From: Ferrovum sp. JA12
GTDB taxonomy: Bacteria > Pseudomonadota > Gammaproteobacteria > Burkholderiales > Ferrovaceae
Assembly: GCF_001431705.1 (NCBI RefSeq)
Contig: NZ_LJWX01000003.1
Span: 1-59,722, forward strand
Length of the DNA: 59,722 nt
Direction: 5' to 3'
The translations under genes and the position numbers were made by a program. Numbering within the stretch: position 1 is the first letter of the stretch; each line of letters begins with the position of its first letter. Shown piece after piece: positions 7,789 through 16,952 of this stretch. Below the pieces are notes generated by a model that saw nothing but the letters and a program-made list of their open reading frames with translations, made no database searches and was not told where the DNA came from.

Positions 7789-8701
7789 GGGTAAAGTTAA
7801 GTTCCATATCTCTGAATTGTCGACGCAATTTTATATCATCTGGTAAAGGCAAGGGTTGTGAACGATCAATTCCCTCTAATACTGCTTGATCATAAGCGGT
7901 ATTGCCACTACTTTGTGTAATCACTTTATTTAATACAGTGCCGTCAGGCAAAACTGTAATTTTAATAATGGTAGTACTTCCTTTAGGCACTGACAAAGGC
8001 ACTTTAGTATGATGTTTAATTTTAGCAATAATCGCTAACTTAAAAGCGTCAAGCTGCACCTCTTGCTCAGCAGCCTGCTTTGCTGCTGCCTCCGCCGCTT
8101 TCTTTTCCTGGAGGGCTTTCACTTTAGCTGCCGCAGCCTTGGCTTTTTGATGACGAATATCATCAAGGAGTTCCTGACGAGCCTCTTCCTGCTCTTGTTT
8201 GAGCAACTCCTTCATCTGTTTTTCTCGTGCTATTTTCTTAGCTTTAGCTTCCTTAGCTTTTTCTTCCTTAGCTTTTGCTTCCTTAGCTTTTGCTTCCTCA
8301 GCTTGTTTCCTTTTCTTTAAAGCAATGTCAGCGTTCTGCTCTTTCACATCCACCTGATGAGTAGACTGCGGCTTAGAAGGTTCCACCGGAGGCAAGGGTT
8401 TAACAGGCGGCGGCAAAGGCTTGGGCGGTTCAGGCTTGGGCGGTTCAGGCTTGGGCGGTTCAGGCTTGGGATGGGGCTGTGGCGGCTCAGGTTGAGGTGC
8501 TAAAGTAGGATGCGGACTACTCGGCGCCTCGGGTTTTGGGATATCCGTCCATAACTCTGCCTGAAAGGTACTACTTACTGAACGATGCCATGAAACACCA
8601 AAAATCAAGAAAAGTATGAAAAACCCATGCACCACTAAAGCCAAAATAATTGCTTTGGTGTTATCTTGTCGGCGAGGGGAGCGTGAAACAGAGCGACGCA
8701 T
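7778..8701 (-). CDS. tolA: Cell envelope integrity protein TolA
   Basis: This inner-membrane protein spans the periplasm and carries proton-motive energy from TolQR to TolB-Pal. Its 307 residues have one transmembrane helix (about 16-36, ALVVHGFFILFLIFGVSW), a Pro/Lys/Glu tract of PEPPK units (about 60-105), a long Ala/Lys/Glu helix (about 120-210) and a C-terminal globular TonB-like domain with KITVLPDGTV and DQAVLEGIDRSQPLPLP. Two runs of 15-bp tandem repeats encode the low-complexity parts, so length may vary between strains. Its start overlaps the tolR stop by one base. Confidence 0.95.
   Translation of the reverse strand: MRRSVSRSPRRQDNTKAIILALVVHGFFILFLIFGVSWHRSVSSTFQAELWTDIPKPEAPSSPHPTLAPQPEPPQPHPKPEPPKPEPPKPEPPKPLPPPVKPLPPVEPSKPQSTHQVDVKEQNADIALKKRKQAEEAKAKEAKAKEEKAKEAKAKKIAREKQMKELLKQEQEEARQELLDDIRHQKAKAAAAKVKALQEKKAAEAAAKQAAEQEVQLDAFKLAIIAKIKHHTKVPLSVPKGSTTIIKITVLPDGTVLNKVITQSSGNTAYDQAVLEGIDRSQPLPLPDDIKLRRQFRDMELNFTHEK
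8251..8295. repeat. 15-bp tandem repeat inside tolA (helical domain)
   Basis: Three near-identical 15-bp units, CCTTAGCTTTTTCTT then two copies of CCTTAGCTTTTGCTT on the plus strand, encode five-residue Lys/Ala/Glu units of the TolA helix. Gain or loss of a unit keeps the frame. Confidence 0.85.
8418..8462. repeat. 15-bp tandem repeat inside tolA (proline tract)
   Basis: Three exact copies of GGCTTGGGCGGTTCA with a further half copy (8463-8470). On the minus strand they encode PEPPK units of the extended periplasmic linker. Confidence 0.9.
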
Positions 8702-9111
8702 TAAATGGCCTTGGGCGTTGCTAACAATCCAATGTGCTGCACCTGTGCTTGCTTTAAAATATCCATAATTTTTAACACTTCTTGATAACGAATGTTTTTA
8801 TCAGCAGCAATGACTACAGGACGATTTGCATTACTATGTTGTAAACTTACGATTTTTGTTGCCAAGTCTCCGCGTGCTATATTCACTTCTCCAGAGTTGT
8901 CATAAATAATACTGACATCCCCATTTAAATGTAAATTCACCTGTATGGGGGATGCAGGGGTCGCCATGCTCTGTCCCACACTGGGTAAATCAATTTGTCC
9001 AGGACTAATCATGGGTGCTGTGACCATAAAAATAATCAGTAATACCAGCATCACATCAATATAAGGAACCACGTTGATTTGATTCATCAAGCGGCGAGGT
9101 TTACGCAACAT
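8701..9111 (-). CDS. tolR: Tol-Pal proton channel subunit TolR (ExbD family)
   Basis: TolR forms with TolQ the proton-driven motor of the inner membrane. Its 136 residues have one N-terminal transmembrane helix (VVPYIDVMLVLLIIFMVTAP, about 15-34) carrying the conserved Asp of the YIDVMLVLLI motif that takes protons. A periplasmic domain with VVIAADKNIRYQEVLKIMD follows. Length is typical. ATG 9111 lies three bases after the tolQ stop. Confidence 0.96.
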   Translation of the reverse strand: MLRKPRRLMNQINVVPYIDVMLVLLIIFMVTAPMISPGQIDLPSVGQSMATPASPIQVNLHLNGDVSIIYDNSGEVNIARGDLATKIVSLQHSNANRPVVIAADKNIRYQEVLKIMDILKQAQVQHIGLLATPKAI

Positions 9112-9114
9112 AGC

Positions 9115-9801
9115 CTATTTCCCTTGCTGAATTTGACGTTGCAAAATATTTGAAAACTCTTCCATGAAGCTCTCAAAACGAATCGCTAATCGATCCACTT
9201 CATGGGCATAACGATTATAGGCAATCACCGCGGGAATGGCCGCAAACAAACCCATGGCGGTAGTAACAAGGGCCTCAGAAATACCTGGAGCCACATTAGC
9301 AAGAGTAGCCTGCCCCACATTAGACAAACCTCGAAAAGCATTCATGATGCCCCACACTGTGCCAAACAGACCCACATAAGGACTCACTGATCCCACTGAA
9401 GCCAAAAAGGCTAAGCCATATTCCAAAGTATCCATTTCTCTTTGAAAAGTCGCTTTCATGGCGCGCCCAACGCTGCTGGTAACCATGGCAGGATCTGCAT
9501 AGCCTGCTTTAACGTGACGCATAAACTCTCTAAAGCCTGCTTCAAATATCTTGTCTAAAGAGCCACTATAGCGGTCAGCAGAGACCCTCTGGTAGAGAGC
9601 GTTCAAATCCTTGGCGGCCCAAAACTCTTCCTCAAATAAAGTAGTTTCTTGTTTGGCGCGTTTTAATAAAAACATTTTCCTAAAAATGGATGTCCAGGAA
9701 AAGAGTGAGGCTATCAATAGTAACCCCATCACCACTTGTACCAACACGCTAGCATTGGTGACCAGCGACATTAAAGATATATCTGTTGTTACATTCACCA
9801 T
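9115..9801 (-). CDS. tolQ: Tol-Pal proton channel subunit TolQ (ExbB/MotA family)
   Basis: TolQ is the multi-helix stator-like subunit of the TolQR motor. Its 228 residues show one helix near the start (about 13-34, NASVLVQVVMGLLLIASLFSW) and two near the end, with the family motifs GSVSPYVGLFGTVWGIMNAF and EALVTTAMGLFAAIPAVIAY. ATG 9801 overlaps the ybgC stop by seven bases, so ybgC-tolQRAB-pal-cpoB is one coupled set. Confidence 0.97.
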   Translation of the reverse strand: MVNVTTDISLMSLVTNASVLVQVVMGLLLIASLFSWTSIFRKMFLLKRAKQETTLFEEEFWAAKDLNALYQRVSADRYSGSLDKIFEAGFREFMRHVKAGYADPAMVTSSVGRAMKATFQREMDTLEYGLAFLASVGSVSPYVGLFGTVWGIMNAFRGLSNVGQATLANVAPGISEALVTTAMGLFAAIPAVIAYNRYAHEVDRLAIRFESFMEEFSNILQRQIQQGK

Positions 9802-10220
9802 ATCACTCCTAAAGCTTGTTTCATTGAATTTGGCACATTAATGGATTTGAAGGTTTCTGTCGAGACACTCACCACACGAATTAATGCTCTTGATAACTCT
9901 TGCTCTTGTCGCCACACCCGCTGATCAAAGGTTAACAGTCCTCGCTCAAGGGACAACAGTTGCGCGCTGACGGTTAATAAATCTCCAAGTAGCGCTGGGG
10001 CAAGATATTTGATTTCTATAGAGCGCACCACAAACAGCAGCTGATAACTCTCTTTTAATTGGTGCGGATCAAAGCCCCGCTCCCGCAACCATTCAGAGCG
10101 AGCACGTTCCATAAACCGCAAATAGTTAGCATGGTAGACCACCCCGCCAGCATCGGTGTCTTCATAGTAAACACGGCAGGCTAGAGAAGTTAATAGTGCC
10201 TCTTGATGTGCTGTGGTCAT
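9795..10220 (-). CDS. ybgC: Tol-Pal system acyl-CoA thioesterase YbgC
   Basis: A 141-residue single hot-dog-fold thioesterase of the 4-hydroxybenzoyl-CoA thioesterase type. The active-site segment is [29 protein letters not shown], with the conserved Asp in EDTDAGG (about residue 22). In other bacteria YbgC cleaves short-chain or malonyl-type acyl-CoA and interacts with lipid enzymes; its role with Tol is unclear. ATG 10220 overlaps the ruvB stop by four bases. Confidence 0.94.
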   Translation of the reverse strand: MTTAHQEALLTSLACRVYYEDTDAGGVVYHANYLRFMERARSEWLRERGFDPHQLKESYQLLFVVRSIEIKYLAPALLGDLLTVSAQLLSLERGLLTFDQRVWRQEQELSRALIRVVSVSTETFKSINVPNSMKQALGVIW

Positions 10221-11230
10221 GGTGTTTTATCCCAATGTACTCCAAGGTGTTGGTAAGCTAATGCTGTGGCAACACGACCACGGGGAGTACGCTGTAAAAA
10301 TCCTTTTTGAATCAAAAAGGGCTCTAAGACATCTTCAATGGTGTCCCTTGCCTCTCCTAGGGCCGCAGCAAGGTTATCCACTCCCACCGGACCGCCAGCA
10401 AATTTTTCAACGATTAAACTTAATAATTTTGCATCCATAACATCCAGCCCTTGGCTATCCACCTCGAGCAAAGTAAGCGCTTGTTGAGCCACTGACAAAT
10501 TGACGAGGCCACCTGCTTTCACCTCAGCAAAATCACGTACACGCTTTAATAAACGATTAGCAATACGTGGTGTTCCTCGTGAGCGGCCCGCGAGCTCCTT
10601 AATACTGTTCTCATCAATATTCATCTGTAACAGGTCAGAGGAGCGAGAAACAATTTTTGCCAAATCCACGGTCTCATAAAACTCAAGACGGGCAACAATA
10701 CCAAAACGATCCCGCAATGGATTGGTCAACATGCCAGCGCGGGTAGTGGCCCCAACCAAAGTAAACGGTGGTAGGTCTATTTTAACGGAACGGGCGGCGG
10801 GCCCTTCACCAATCATAATATCAATTTGATAGTCCTCCATGGCAGGATAGAGTATTTCCTCCACCACAGGGCTTAAACGATGTATTTCATCAATGAAGAG
10901 CACATCACCAGACTCCAAATTAGTAAGTATTGCCGCCAAATCTCCCGCACGCTCTAATACGGGGCCAGAGGTTTGACGTAATTGTACGCCCATTTCATGG
11001 GCAATGATGTGCGCGAGGGTGGTCTTACCCAAGCCTGGCGGACCAAAAAGTAAGGTATGGTCTAAGGCTTCACCCCGCCCTTTTGCGGCCTCAATAAAAA
11101 TAGCTAGCTGTTCACGTACCTTATGTTGACCGATATAATCATTTAATTGTTTAGGGCGCAGCGCTCGATCGAGCACTTCCTCATCACGGGAGTGACTGTT
11201 AGCATCAAGAAGTCGTTCTGTTTCGATCAC
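10217..11230 (-). CDS. ruvB: Holliday junction branch migration helicase RuvB
   Basis: RuvB is the hexameric AAA+ motor that drives branch migration with RuvA. Its 337 residues show [18 protein letters not shown] at the start, Walker [12 protein letters not shown] (about 63), Walker B DEIHRL, sensor GATTRAGML and the C-terminal winged helix ending [15 protein letters not shown]. The start is GTG 11230, overlapping the ruvA stop as GTGA. Start choice is secure because family homologs begin at the same point (MIETERLL). Confidence 0.97.
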   Translation of the reverse strand: MIETERLLDANSHSRDEEVLDRALRPKQLNDYIGQHKVREQLAIFIEAAKGRGEALDHTLLFGPPGLGKTTLAHIIAHEMGVQLRQTSGPVLERAGDLAAILTNLESGDVLFIDEIHRLSPVVEEILYPAMEDYQIDIMIGEGPAARSVKIDLPPFTLVGATTRAGMLTNPLRDRFGIVARLEFYETVDLAKIVSRSSDLLQMNIDENSIKELAGRSRGTPRIANRLLKRVRDFAEVKAGGLVNLSVAQQALTLLEVDSQGLDVMDAKLLSLIVEKFAGGPVGVDNLAAALGEARDTIEDVLEPFLIQKGFLQRTPRGRVATALAYQHLGVHWDKTP

Positions 11231-11823
11231 TTACCACCTCCACCGCGCATTAGAGACTTGAGTGCTGCGCGAATACCCTCTTCCACTGACACTGATTCGG
11301 GTAATAACTCAGTGGCTTTGTTAGCCTCTCGTTCTTGATAACCTAAGGATAACAGCGCTTCAATCACTTCCTCTTTAACAGAGGGAGTCAAACTTACCAA
11401 GGGGTCAGACAATGCAGCAAATTGACTAACGCTTTGTTTTAGCTCTAGCATTAATCTCTCCGCTGTTTTCTTTCCCACTCCAGGGATTTGCGTTAACCGA
11501 ACAGCGTCTTGGGTCATGATAGTGCGCTGCAATTCCTCCACCGACAAGCCTGACAATACGCTTAAAGCCAGCTTAGGCCCTACTCCAGAAATTTTTAATA
11601 ATTGTCTAAACCATTGACGCTCAAGATCCGTATAGAAACCGTAGAGTAATTGAGCGTCCTCTCGCACCACATGGTGAATAAGAAGAGTCACAATTTGATT
11701 GATAGACGGCAATTGATAGAGGGTACTCATTGGTACTTCAACCTCATAGCCCACTCCCATCACATCCACCAACAGGCGTGGCGGCTTAACCACTAACAAA
11801 GTCCCCTGCAGTCGTCCGATCAT
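11227..11823 (-). CDS. ruvA: Holliday junction DNA-binding protein RuvA
   Basis: RuvA binds four-way junctions as a tetramer and loads RuvB. Its 198 residues begin [10 protein letters not shown] in an OB fold, followed by two helix-hairpin-helix motifs ([18 protein letters not shown] and [19 protein letters not shown], about 70-130). A flexible linker leads to the C-terminal RuvB-binding domain ([16 protein letters not shown]). ATG 11823 overlaps the ruvC stop as ATGA. Confidence 0.97.
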   Translation of the reverse strand: MIGRLQGTLLVVKPPRLLVDVMGVGYEVEVPMSTLYQLPSINQIVTLLIHHVVREDAQLLYGFYTDLERQWFRQLLKISGVGPKLALSVLSGLSVEELQRTIMTQDAVRLTQIPGVGKKTAERLMLELKQSVSQFAALSDPLVSLTPSVKEEVIEALLSLGYQEREANKATELLPESVSVEEGIRAALKSLMRGGGGK

Positions 11824-12347
11824 AGGCTCACCAATCGACCATGTCGCATCTTCAACCCTTTTAAGCGGGGGGGCAATAGGGGATTACCTTGCTCGTTAGC
11901 ATGGCGTATGGCGCAAGCAAGGGCATCAGCGGGATCCGTTGCGGGAGGGGTTGGCAGCTGTAACAGTCGCATTACCATATTTTGAATTTGTGCCTTTTGG
12001 GCATGGCCATAGCCCACTACCCCTTGTTTAATTTGTAACGCTGTATATTCTGCAACAGGTAACTGTTTATGAACCGCCGCCGCAATAGCAACGCCACGGG
12101 CCTGCCCCAACAATAACGTTGATTTCGGATTAATGTTGACAAAGACATTTTCAATTGCCACCTGTTCAGGCTGATACCTGTCAATCACCTCACAAACCCC
12201 CTCGAAAATCATCTTAAGCCTTGCTGGCAAAGTATCTGTGACTGTTTTTATGGAGCCGCTCGCCACATAGGTGAGCGCTGACCGATGATGGTCAATCACC
12301 CCATACCCTGTCACTCTCAAACCAGGATCAAGTCCTAAAATACGAAT
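11820..12347 (-). CDS. ruvC: Crossover junction endodeoxyribonuclease RuvC (probable ATT start)
   Basis: RuvC resolves Holliday junctions by paired nicks. The frame from ATT 12347 gives 175 residues beginning (I)[18 protein letters not shown], the exact family N-terminus with the first catalytic Asp in LGLDPG. Glu in AIENVFVN and the C-terminal [13 protein letters not shown] supply the other acidic residues. The first standard start, TTG 12320, would remove LGLDPG and inactivate the enzyme. No ATG, GTG or TTG lies in frame between the yebC stop and the motif, while AGGAG lies seven bases before ATT. AUU initiation is known for E. coli infC and pcnB. Confidence 0.9.
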   Translation of the reverse strand: MRILGLDPGLRVTGYGVIDHHRSALTYVASGSIKTVTDTLPARLKMIFEGVCEVIDRYQPEQVAIENVFVNINPKSTLLLGQARGVAIAAAVHKQLPVAEYTALQIKQGVVGYGHAQKAQIQNMVMRLLQLPTPPATDPADALACAIRHANEQGNPLLPPRLKGLKMRHGRLVSL

Positions 12348-12368
12348 AGAGGCTCTCCTAATAATGAA

Positions 12369-13094
12369 TTAATCAATGATCATGGCAGTGGTATACACCG
12401 CTTGAACATCATCAAGATTTTCTAACGCATCCAACAATTTTTGCATTGTTATCGCCTCATCACCCGATAATTCCGTGTCCGTTGAGGGCTTCATAGACAC
12501 CTCAGCAAACTCAGCCACTAACCCTGCTTTCTCAAGAACTTCCTTAATATGAGAAAACTCATAGGGTGGGGTCACCACTTCAAAGCTACCATCATCATGA
12601 CTCAACACATCAAGGGCACCGGTTTCAAGGGCCACTTCCATCAAGCGATCCTCACTGGTACCCGGAGCGTACATCAATTGTCCGCAATGCGTAAATAAAA
12701 AAGCCACTGATCCGTCAGTACCCAAATTTCCACCATACTTCGTGAATGCGTGCCGCACATCAGCCACAGTTCGCACGCGGTTATCGGTTAAACAATCCAC
12801 CATCACTGCGGCCCCATTGATGCCATAGCCCTCATACCGCACTTCTTCGTAATTAACGCCCTCAAGATCCCCAGAACCGCGCTTAATGGCACGCTCAATG
12901 GTGTCCTTTGGCATATTCTGATCGTAGGCCTTATCCACGGCGAGGCGAAGTCGTGGGTTAATACTCACATCGCCACCCCCCAGGCGGGCAGCCACCGTAA
13001 TCTCTTTAATTAACCGAGTAAAAACCTTGCCCCGCTTCGCATCGGCTGCTGCTTTTTTATGCTTAATATTGGCCCATTTTGAGTGTCCTGCCAC
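12369..13094 (-). CDS. yebC: YebC/PmpR family protein (TACO1-like)
   Basis: This 241-residue protein begins [19 protein letters not shown], the fixed start of the family. It continues with [47 protein letters not shown] and [14 protein letters not shown]. Members were annotated as DNA-binding regulators; recent work ties them to resolving stalled ribosomes, like mitochondrial TACO1. I choose GTG 13094 over GTG 13103 because it matches the family start and has GAGGG eight bases upstream. It precedes ruvC in the same direction. Confidence 0.94.
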   Translation of the reverse strand: MAGHSKWANIKHKKAAADAKRGKVFTRLIKEITVAARLGGGDVSINPRLRLAVDKAYDQNMPKDTIERAIKRGSGDLEGVNYEEVRYEGYGINGAAVMVDCLTDNRVRTVADVRHAFTKYGGNLGTDGSVAFLFTHCGQLMYAPGTSEDRLMEVALETGALDVLSHDDGSFEVVTPPYEFSHIKEVLEKAGLVAEFAEVSMKPSTDTELSGDEAITMQKLLDALENLDDVQAVYTTAMIID

Positions 13095-13220
13095 AATTGC
13101 CACCCTCTGAAAATAAAAAAACCTATTTTATCATGGATGTCCTCAAGAACACGTCGTTAAACACTGTTGAACAGCCCGATGTGATACCATGCCACAATCC
13201 TATTTTATTCATGACAATCA

Positions 13221-13796
13221 ATGATGAGTGGCGAGAGACGCAATCAAATCCTACAAGCCCTAGCAAGTATTTTAGAGCAACCCCTGCTTGCTAAAACCAC
13301 CACCGCTTATTTGGCTGAAAAACTTAACCTGTCTGAGGCGGCGCTGTATCGTCATTTTGCAAGTAAAGCGCAGATGTTTGAGGGGTTAATAGAATTTATT
13401 GAAGAGACCCTTTTTACACGCATGAATCGCATCATCGAAGAGCAGCCCCACCCGCTCAATCAAATTGAATCCATCATGACTTTATTACTCGCCTTTGCCG
13501 ATAAGAATCCCGGTATGACCCGAGTGTTAATTGGTGATGCTCTGGTGCACGAGAATGATCGACTGCAGTTACGCGTCAATCAAGTTCATGACCGAGTTGA
13601 GGCTACGCTGCGCCAAGCCATACGCCTACGACTTGCTGAGCATCCTGCCACTCAAACAACGCAGCCTTCTGTTAGCGCTAATTTACTGATGTGTATTGTT
13701 ATTGGACGTTGGCATCAGTTCGCCAAAACTGGGTTTAAACGTCGCCCTCTTGATGGTTGGGAGGAGCAGTGGCGTCAAATTAACCTTCTTCTTTAA
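13221..13796 (+). CDS. slmA: TetR-family protein, nucleoid occlusion factor SlmA type
   Basis: A 191-residue TetR-fold protein. The N-terminal HTH (about 25-50) reads TTAYLAEKLNLSEAALYRHF and the rest is a helical dimer domain with MTRVLIGDALVHENDRLQLR, which is strongly SlmA-like. SlmA binds chromosomal sites and blocks FtsZ assembly over the nucleoid. It is divergent from yebC across about 126 bases. ATG 13221 or 13224 could start it; no clear ribosome site decides. Confidence 0.85.
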   Translation: MMSGERRNQILQALASILEQPLLAKTTTAYLAEKLNLSEAALYRHFASKAQMFEGLIEFIEETLFTRMNRIIEEQPHPLNQIESIMTLLLAFADKNPGMTRVLIGDALVHENDRLQLRVNQVHDRVEATLRQAIRLRLAEHPATQTTQPSVSANLLMCIVIGRWHQFAKTGFKRRPLDGWEEQWRQINLLL

Positions 13797-13824
13797 CAGT
13801 TAAAAACGTCATCTCATCACCCAC

Positions 13825-13852
13825 AAAAAACCCTGCCAAAGCAGGGTTTTTT
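13825..13852. terminator. Bidirectional Rho-independent terminator between slmA and dksA
   Basis: AAAAAACCCTGC, loop CAAA, GCAGGGTTTTTT. The stem is perfect with a T run on either strand, so it serves both converging genes. Confidence 0.9.
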
Positions 13853-13872
13853 ATAAGAAGCATTGGTGGGGT

Positions 13873-14292
13873 TTACTTGGCCACCTGCCTCTCACGCATT
13901 TCCTCTAGCTGCTTACAATCTATACATAAACTGGCTGTAGGACGAGCTTGCAAACGGTTTAAACCAATTTCTACGCCACAACTGCCACAATAACCATAAT
14001 CCCCAGCTTCGATTTTAGCGATAGTTTCATCAATTTTCTTGATTAACTTGCGCTCACGATCACGGTTACGAAGCTCTAAAGCCATGTCAGACTCTTGACT
14101 CGCACGGTCGTTGGGGTCAGCAAATACCGTGGCTTCATCTTGCATAGTATGAACAGTTCGGTCGATATCCTGACTTAACTCTGATTTCCAATCTTCAAGC
14201 AAAGCCTGGAAATGCTCAAGTTGTTTTTTGTTCATATAGCTTTCGCCCTTTTTAGGGACGTAGGGCTTAAATTGTTTTAATGTCTCTGCCAT
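13873..14292 (-). CDS. dksA: RNA polymerase-binding transcription factor DksA
   Basis: DksA enters the RNA polymerase secondary channel and, with ppGpp, reprograms rRNA and amino-acid promoters. Its 139 residues form a long coiled coil whose tip carries the functional DxxDxA motif (DPNDRAS, about 59-65). A four-Cys zinc site (CGSCGVEIG and CIDCKQLEE) and a C-terminal helix follow. ATG 14292 is the start. It lies downstream of pnp on the same strand but has its own likely promoter. Confidence 0.96.
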   Translation of the reverse strand: MAETLKQFKPYVPKKGESYMNKKQLEHFQALLEDWKSELSQDIDRTVHTMQDEATVFADPNDRASQESDMALELRNRDRERKLIKKIDETIAKIEAGDYGYCGSCGVEIGLNRLQARPTASLCIDCKQLEEMRERQVAK

Positions 14293-14372
14293 AACCTTGA
14301 ACTCGTTTTTCGTTAATGGAGCTTAATTTAATTTTTTAAAAAACCAGTTTAATACCGCTCAATTACAGCCGT

Positions 14373-14378
14373 ATTATA
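14373..14378 (-). promoter_or_regulatory. Possible dksA promoter -10
   Basis: A perfect TATAAT on the minus strand overlaps the pnp stop codon, about 80 bases before dksA. No convincing -35 is visible, so this is only a candidate. Confidence 0.3.
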
Positions 14379-16497
14379 CCCCTTCCTCAACCGGTGCTGC
14401 GGGAGCCACGGGAGGCTCAACTAACGCTTTCATACTTAAGCGTAAACGTCCCTTCTCGTCGGCCTCAAGAACTTTCACTTTCACCTGCTGCCCTTCTTTC
14501 AAGTAGTCTCCCACAGCATTGACTCGTTCATGAGCAATTTGTGAGATATGCAGTAAGCCATCGCGCCCTGGGAGAACACTCACTATGGCACCAAAATCCA
14601 ATAATTTAAGGACTGTGCCATCATACACATGACCCACTTCCACTTCAGCGGTAAGCTCTTGAATGCGTTTCTTTGCTAACTCTCCAGCATCACCGCTAAC
14701 GCAAGCAATACTGACGGTTCCATCATCTTGAATTTCAATGGTGGTTCCCGTCTCTTCCGTTAAAGCGCGAATCACAGCACCACCTTTACCAATGACGTCA
14801 CGAATTTTTTCTGGATTAATCTTCATGGTAATAATGCGTGGCGCAAAGCTCGATAATTCTTCACGCACATGAGGTACCGCTTGTTTCATAATACCTAAAA
14901 TGTGAATACGTGCTTCTTTGGCCTGCGCCAGAGCCACTTGCATAATTTCTTTAGTGATACCAGTGATCTTAATGTCCATCTGCAAAGCAGTGACACCACT
15001 ATCTGTTCCAGCCACTTTAAAGTCCATATCGCCCAGATGGTCTTCATCGCCTAAAATATCTGTTAATACAGCAAAACGGTTACCCTCTTTAATTAATCCC
15101 ATAGCAACTCCTGCGGTATGGGATTTAACAGGTACCCCTGCGTCTAATAAGGCCAGCGATCCGCCACAGACAGAGGCCATGGAACTGGAGCCGTTGGACT
15201 CAGTGATTTCTGACACCACACGAATGGTATAGGAGAAGTCCTCTGGTTTAGGTAATGTTGCGACCAAGGCGCGCTTAGCAAGACGGCCATGACCAATCTC
15301 ACGGCGCTTAGGAGTACCCACCCGGCCTGTTTCCCCTGTTGAGTAAGGGGGGAAATTATAATGCAACATGAAACGCTCTTTATATTCCCCTTGGACGGCA
15401 TCAATCACCTGCTCATCTCTGGCTGTACCTAAAGTAGCAATCACTAAAGCTTGGGTTTCACCGCGGGTAAATAGCGCTGAACCATGAGTTCGTGGCAACA
15501 CACCCACGCGCACAGTGATGGGGCGCACTGTTCTGGTATCGCGCCCATCAATACGTGGCTCCCCATCTAATATTTGTCCACGAACAATACGTGCCTCAAG
15601 GTCACCAAAGAGTGTTTTGATATGGTTTTCAGTGTCCGCATTGCCACTCTCTGGCAATAGTGTTGTTAAGGCTTTACTGCGCAATTCACTAATTGTTGTA
15701 TTACGCTCTTGTTTAGCATGAATGCGATAAGCATTCTTTAAGTCCTCTTTGACCAAAGCCTCTAATTGGCTGATCAAAGCATCATTCTTAGCTGGTGGTT
15801 GCCAATCCCAATCATCTTGACCTGCTTCCTGGGCGAGCTCGTTAATTGCTTGGATAGCCACTTGCATTTGCTCATGACCAAATACTACGGCACCAAGCAT
15901 CACCTCCTCAGACAATTCCATGGCTTCAGATTCCACCATCAATACGGCATCTTTCGTTCCCGCCACCACCAAATCCATCTGTGACTGGGGCAATTCACTC
16001 ACTAGGGGATTCAACAGATATTGACCATTACTGTAACCCACACGGGCAGCACCAATGGGGCCATCAAAGGGAATCCCCGCTAGTGCAACAGCCGCTGAAG
16101 CACCAATCAAGGCTGGAATATCAGGATCAATTTCATTGTTACTGGACATCACCGTAGCAATGATTTGCACTTCGTTATAAAACCCTTCAGGAAACAGGGG
16201 ACGCAAAGGACGATCGATCAGTCGAGAGGTCAGCGTTTCTTTTTCCGTTGGCCGACCTTCACGTTTAAAAAACCCGCCAGGAATTCTGCCGCCTGCATAA
16301 AAGCGTTCTTGATAATCCACGGTTAAGGGGAAAAAGTCTTGGCCAGGTTTGGCTGATTTTTGTGCGACGCAGGTGACCAATACCACGGTGTCATCCATGC
16401 TCACCATCACAGCGCCATCAGCTTGACGAGCGATTTCGCCAGTTTCAAGCGTGACTTGATGACGACCCCATTGGAATGTTTTTGTGACTTTATTCAC
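14374..16497 (-). CDS. pnp: Polyribonucleotide nucleotidyltransferase (PNPase)
   Basis: PNPase degrades RNA 3' to 5' with phosphate and can also synthesise tails. Its 707 residues hold two RNase PH domains ([21 protein letters not shown] in the first; [20 protein letters not shown] and [19 protein letters not shown] in the second). A KH domain ([20 protein letters not shown], about 565) and an S1 domain ([20 protein letters not shown], about 630) follow. The start is GTG 16497 with a strong AGGAGG. It follows rpsO, the classic rpsO-pnp pair. Confidence 0.97.
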   Translation of the reverse strand: MNKVTKTFQWGRHQVTLETGEIARQADGAVMVSMDDTVVLVTCVAQKSAKPGQDFFPLTVDYQERFYAGGRIPGGFFKREGRPTEKETLTSRLIDRPLRPLFPEGFYNEVQIIATVMSSNNEIDPDIPALIGASAAVALAGIPFDGPIGAARVGYSNGQYLLNPLVSELPQSQMDLVVAGTKDAVLMVESEAMELSEEVMLGAVVFGHEQMQVAIQAINELAQEAGQDDWDWQPPAKNDALISQLEALVKEDLKNAYRIHAKQERNTTISELRSKALTTLLPESGNADTENHIKTLFGDLEARIVRGQILDGEPRIDGRDTRTVRPITVRVGVLPRTHGSALFTRGETQALVIATLGTARDEQVIDAVQGEYKERFMLHYNFPPYSTGETGRVGTPKRREIGHGRLAKRALVATLPKPEDFSYTIRVVSEITESNGSSSMASVCGGSLALLDAGVPVKSHTAGVAMGLIKEGNRFAVLTDILGDEDHLGDMDFKVAGTDSGVTALQMDIKITGITKEIMQVALAQAKEARIHILGIMKQAVPHVREELSSFAPRIITMKINPEKIRDVIGKGGAVIRALTEETGTTIEIQDDGTVSIACVSGDAGELAKKRIQELTAEVEVGHVYDGTVLKLLDFGAIVSVLPGRDGLLHISQIAHERVNAVGDYLKEGQQVKVKVLEADEKGRLRLSMKALVEPPVAPAAPVEEGV

Positions 16498-16512
16498 AGG
16501 AAAATCCTCCTG
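16497..16512 (-). promoter_or_regulatory. Short hairpin covering the pnp ribosome binding site
   Basis: CAGGA and TCCTG (16512-16508 and 16501-16497 on the minus strand) can pair around a six-base loop. The pairing would bury part of the AGGAGG site and the first base of the GTG start. pnp is autoregulated in its leader in E. coli, but whether this hairpin matters is inference. Confidence 0.3.
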
Positions 16513-16530
16513 AATGTGAAATTAAAATTA

Positions 16531-16566
16531 AAACGCGGTGTACCTGAGTGAGGCAACACCGCGTTT
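16531..16566 (-). terminator. Strong hairpin between rpsO and pnp (terminator or processing site)
   Basis: AAACGCGGTGT and ACACCGCGTTT form an 11-bp stem around a 14-base loop, followed on the minus strand by TAATTTTAATTTC. It lies after the rpsO stop and before the pnp start, where E. coli has an attenuating terminator and an RNase III site. Confidence 0.7.
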
Positions 16567-16592
16567 ATGTATAGTCAGGGGCAAGTCCCCAA

Positions 16593-16862
16593 TTACTTGC
16601 GAATACCTAAACGGCCGATCAACTGACGATAACCGTCAATGTTCTTGCGTTTGAAATAGTCCAGTAAGCTGCGACGTTGACTCACGAGTTTTAATAAACC
16701 ACGACGAGAATGGTGGTCTTTAACGTGGGATTTAAAATGGTCTGTTAACTGATTAATGCGATTCGTTAACAAAGCGATTTGTACTTCAGGTGACCCAGTA
16801 TCACCGGGGGCACGACGGTAATCCGCCATAATTTGTGCTTTTTCTGCGGCAGTGCTTGCCAT
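16593..16862 (-). CDS. rpsO: 30S ribosomal protein S15
   Basis: An 89-residue primary 16S-binding protein of the small subunit: [49 protein letters not shown] and the C-terminal [12 protein letters not shown], all characteristic. ATG 16862 with GGAG seven bases upstream gives the normal length; a longer frame from 16874 adds four residues and is less likely. Confidence 0.98.
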   Translation of the reverse strand: MASTAAEKAQIMADYRRAPGDTGSPEVQIALLTNRINQLTDHFKSHVKDHHSRRGLLKLVSQRRSLLDYFKRKNIDGYRQLIGRLGIRK

Positions 16863-16952
16863 GGATATCTCCAAACTGTATTAACTAATAAGAAAGCTTT
16901 GCATTATACGTCTAAAACCCACTTTTATGCAAACATAATGATACGAGGGCAA

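Noticed and set aside
8063-8320. 85-codon Phe/Leu/Ser-rich frame antisense to tolA
   Set aside because: It is the mirror of the Lys/Glu/Ala-rich TolA helix and has no independent support.
8251-8470. Regular repeats in tolA considered as CRISPR-like
   Set aside because: Units are 15 bp in tandem without spacers and lie inside a coding frame.
13095-13220. Promoters between yebC and slmA
   Set aside because: TAAAAT and TTGAAC-like hexamers exist but none pairs with a partner at proper spacing.
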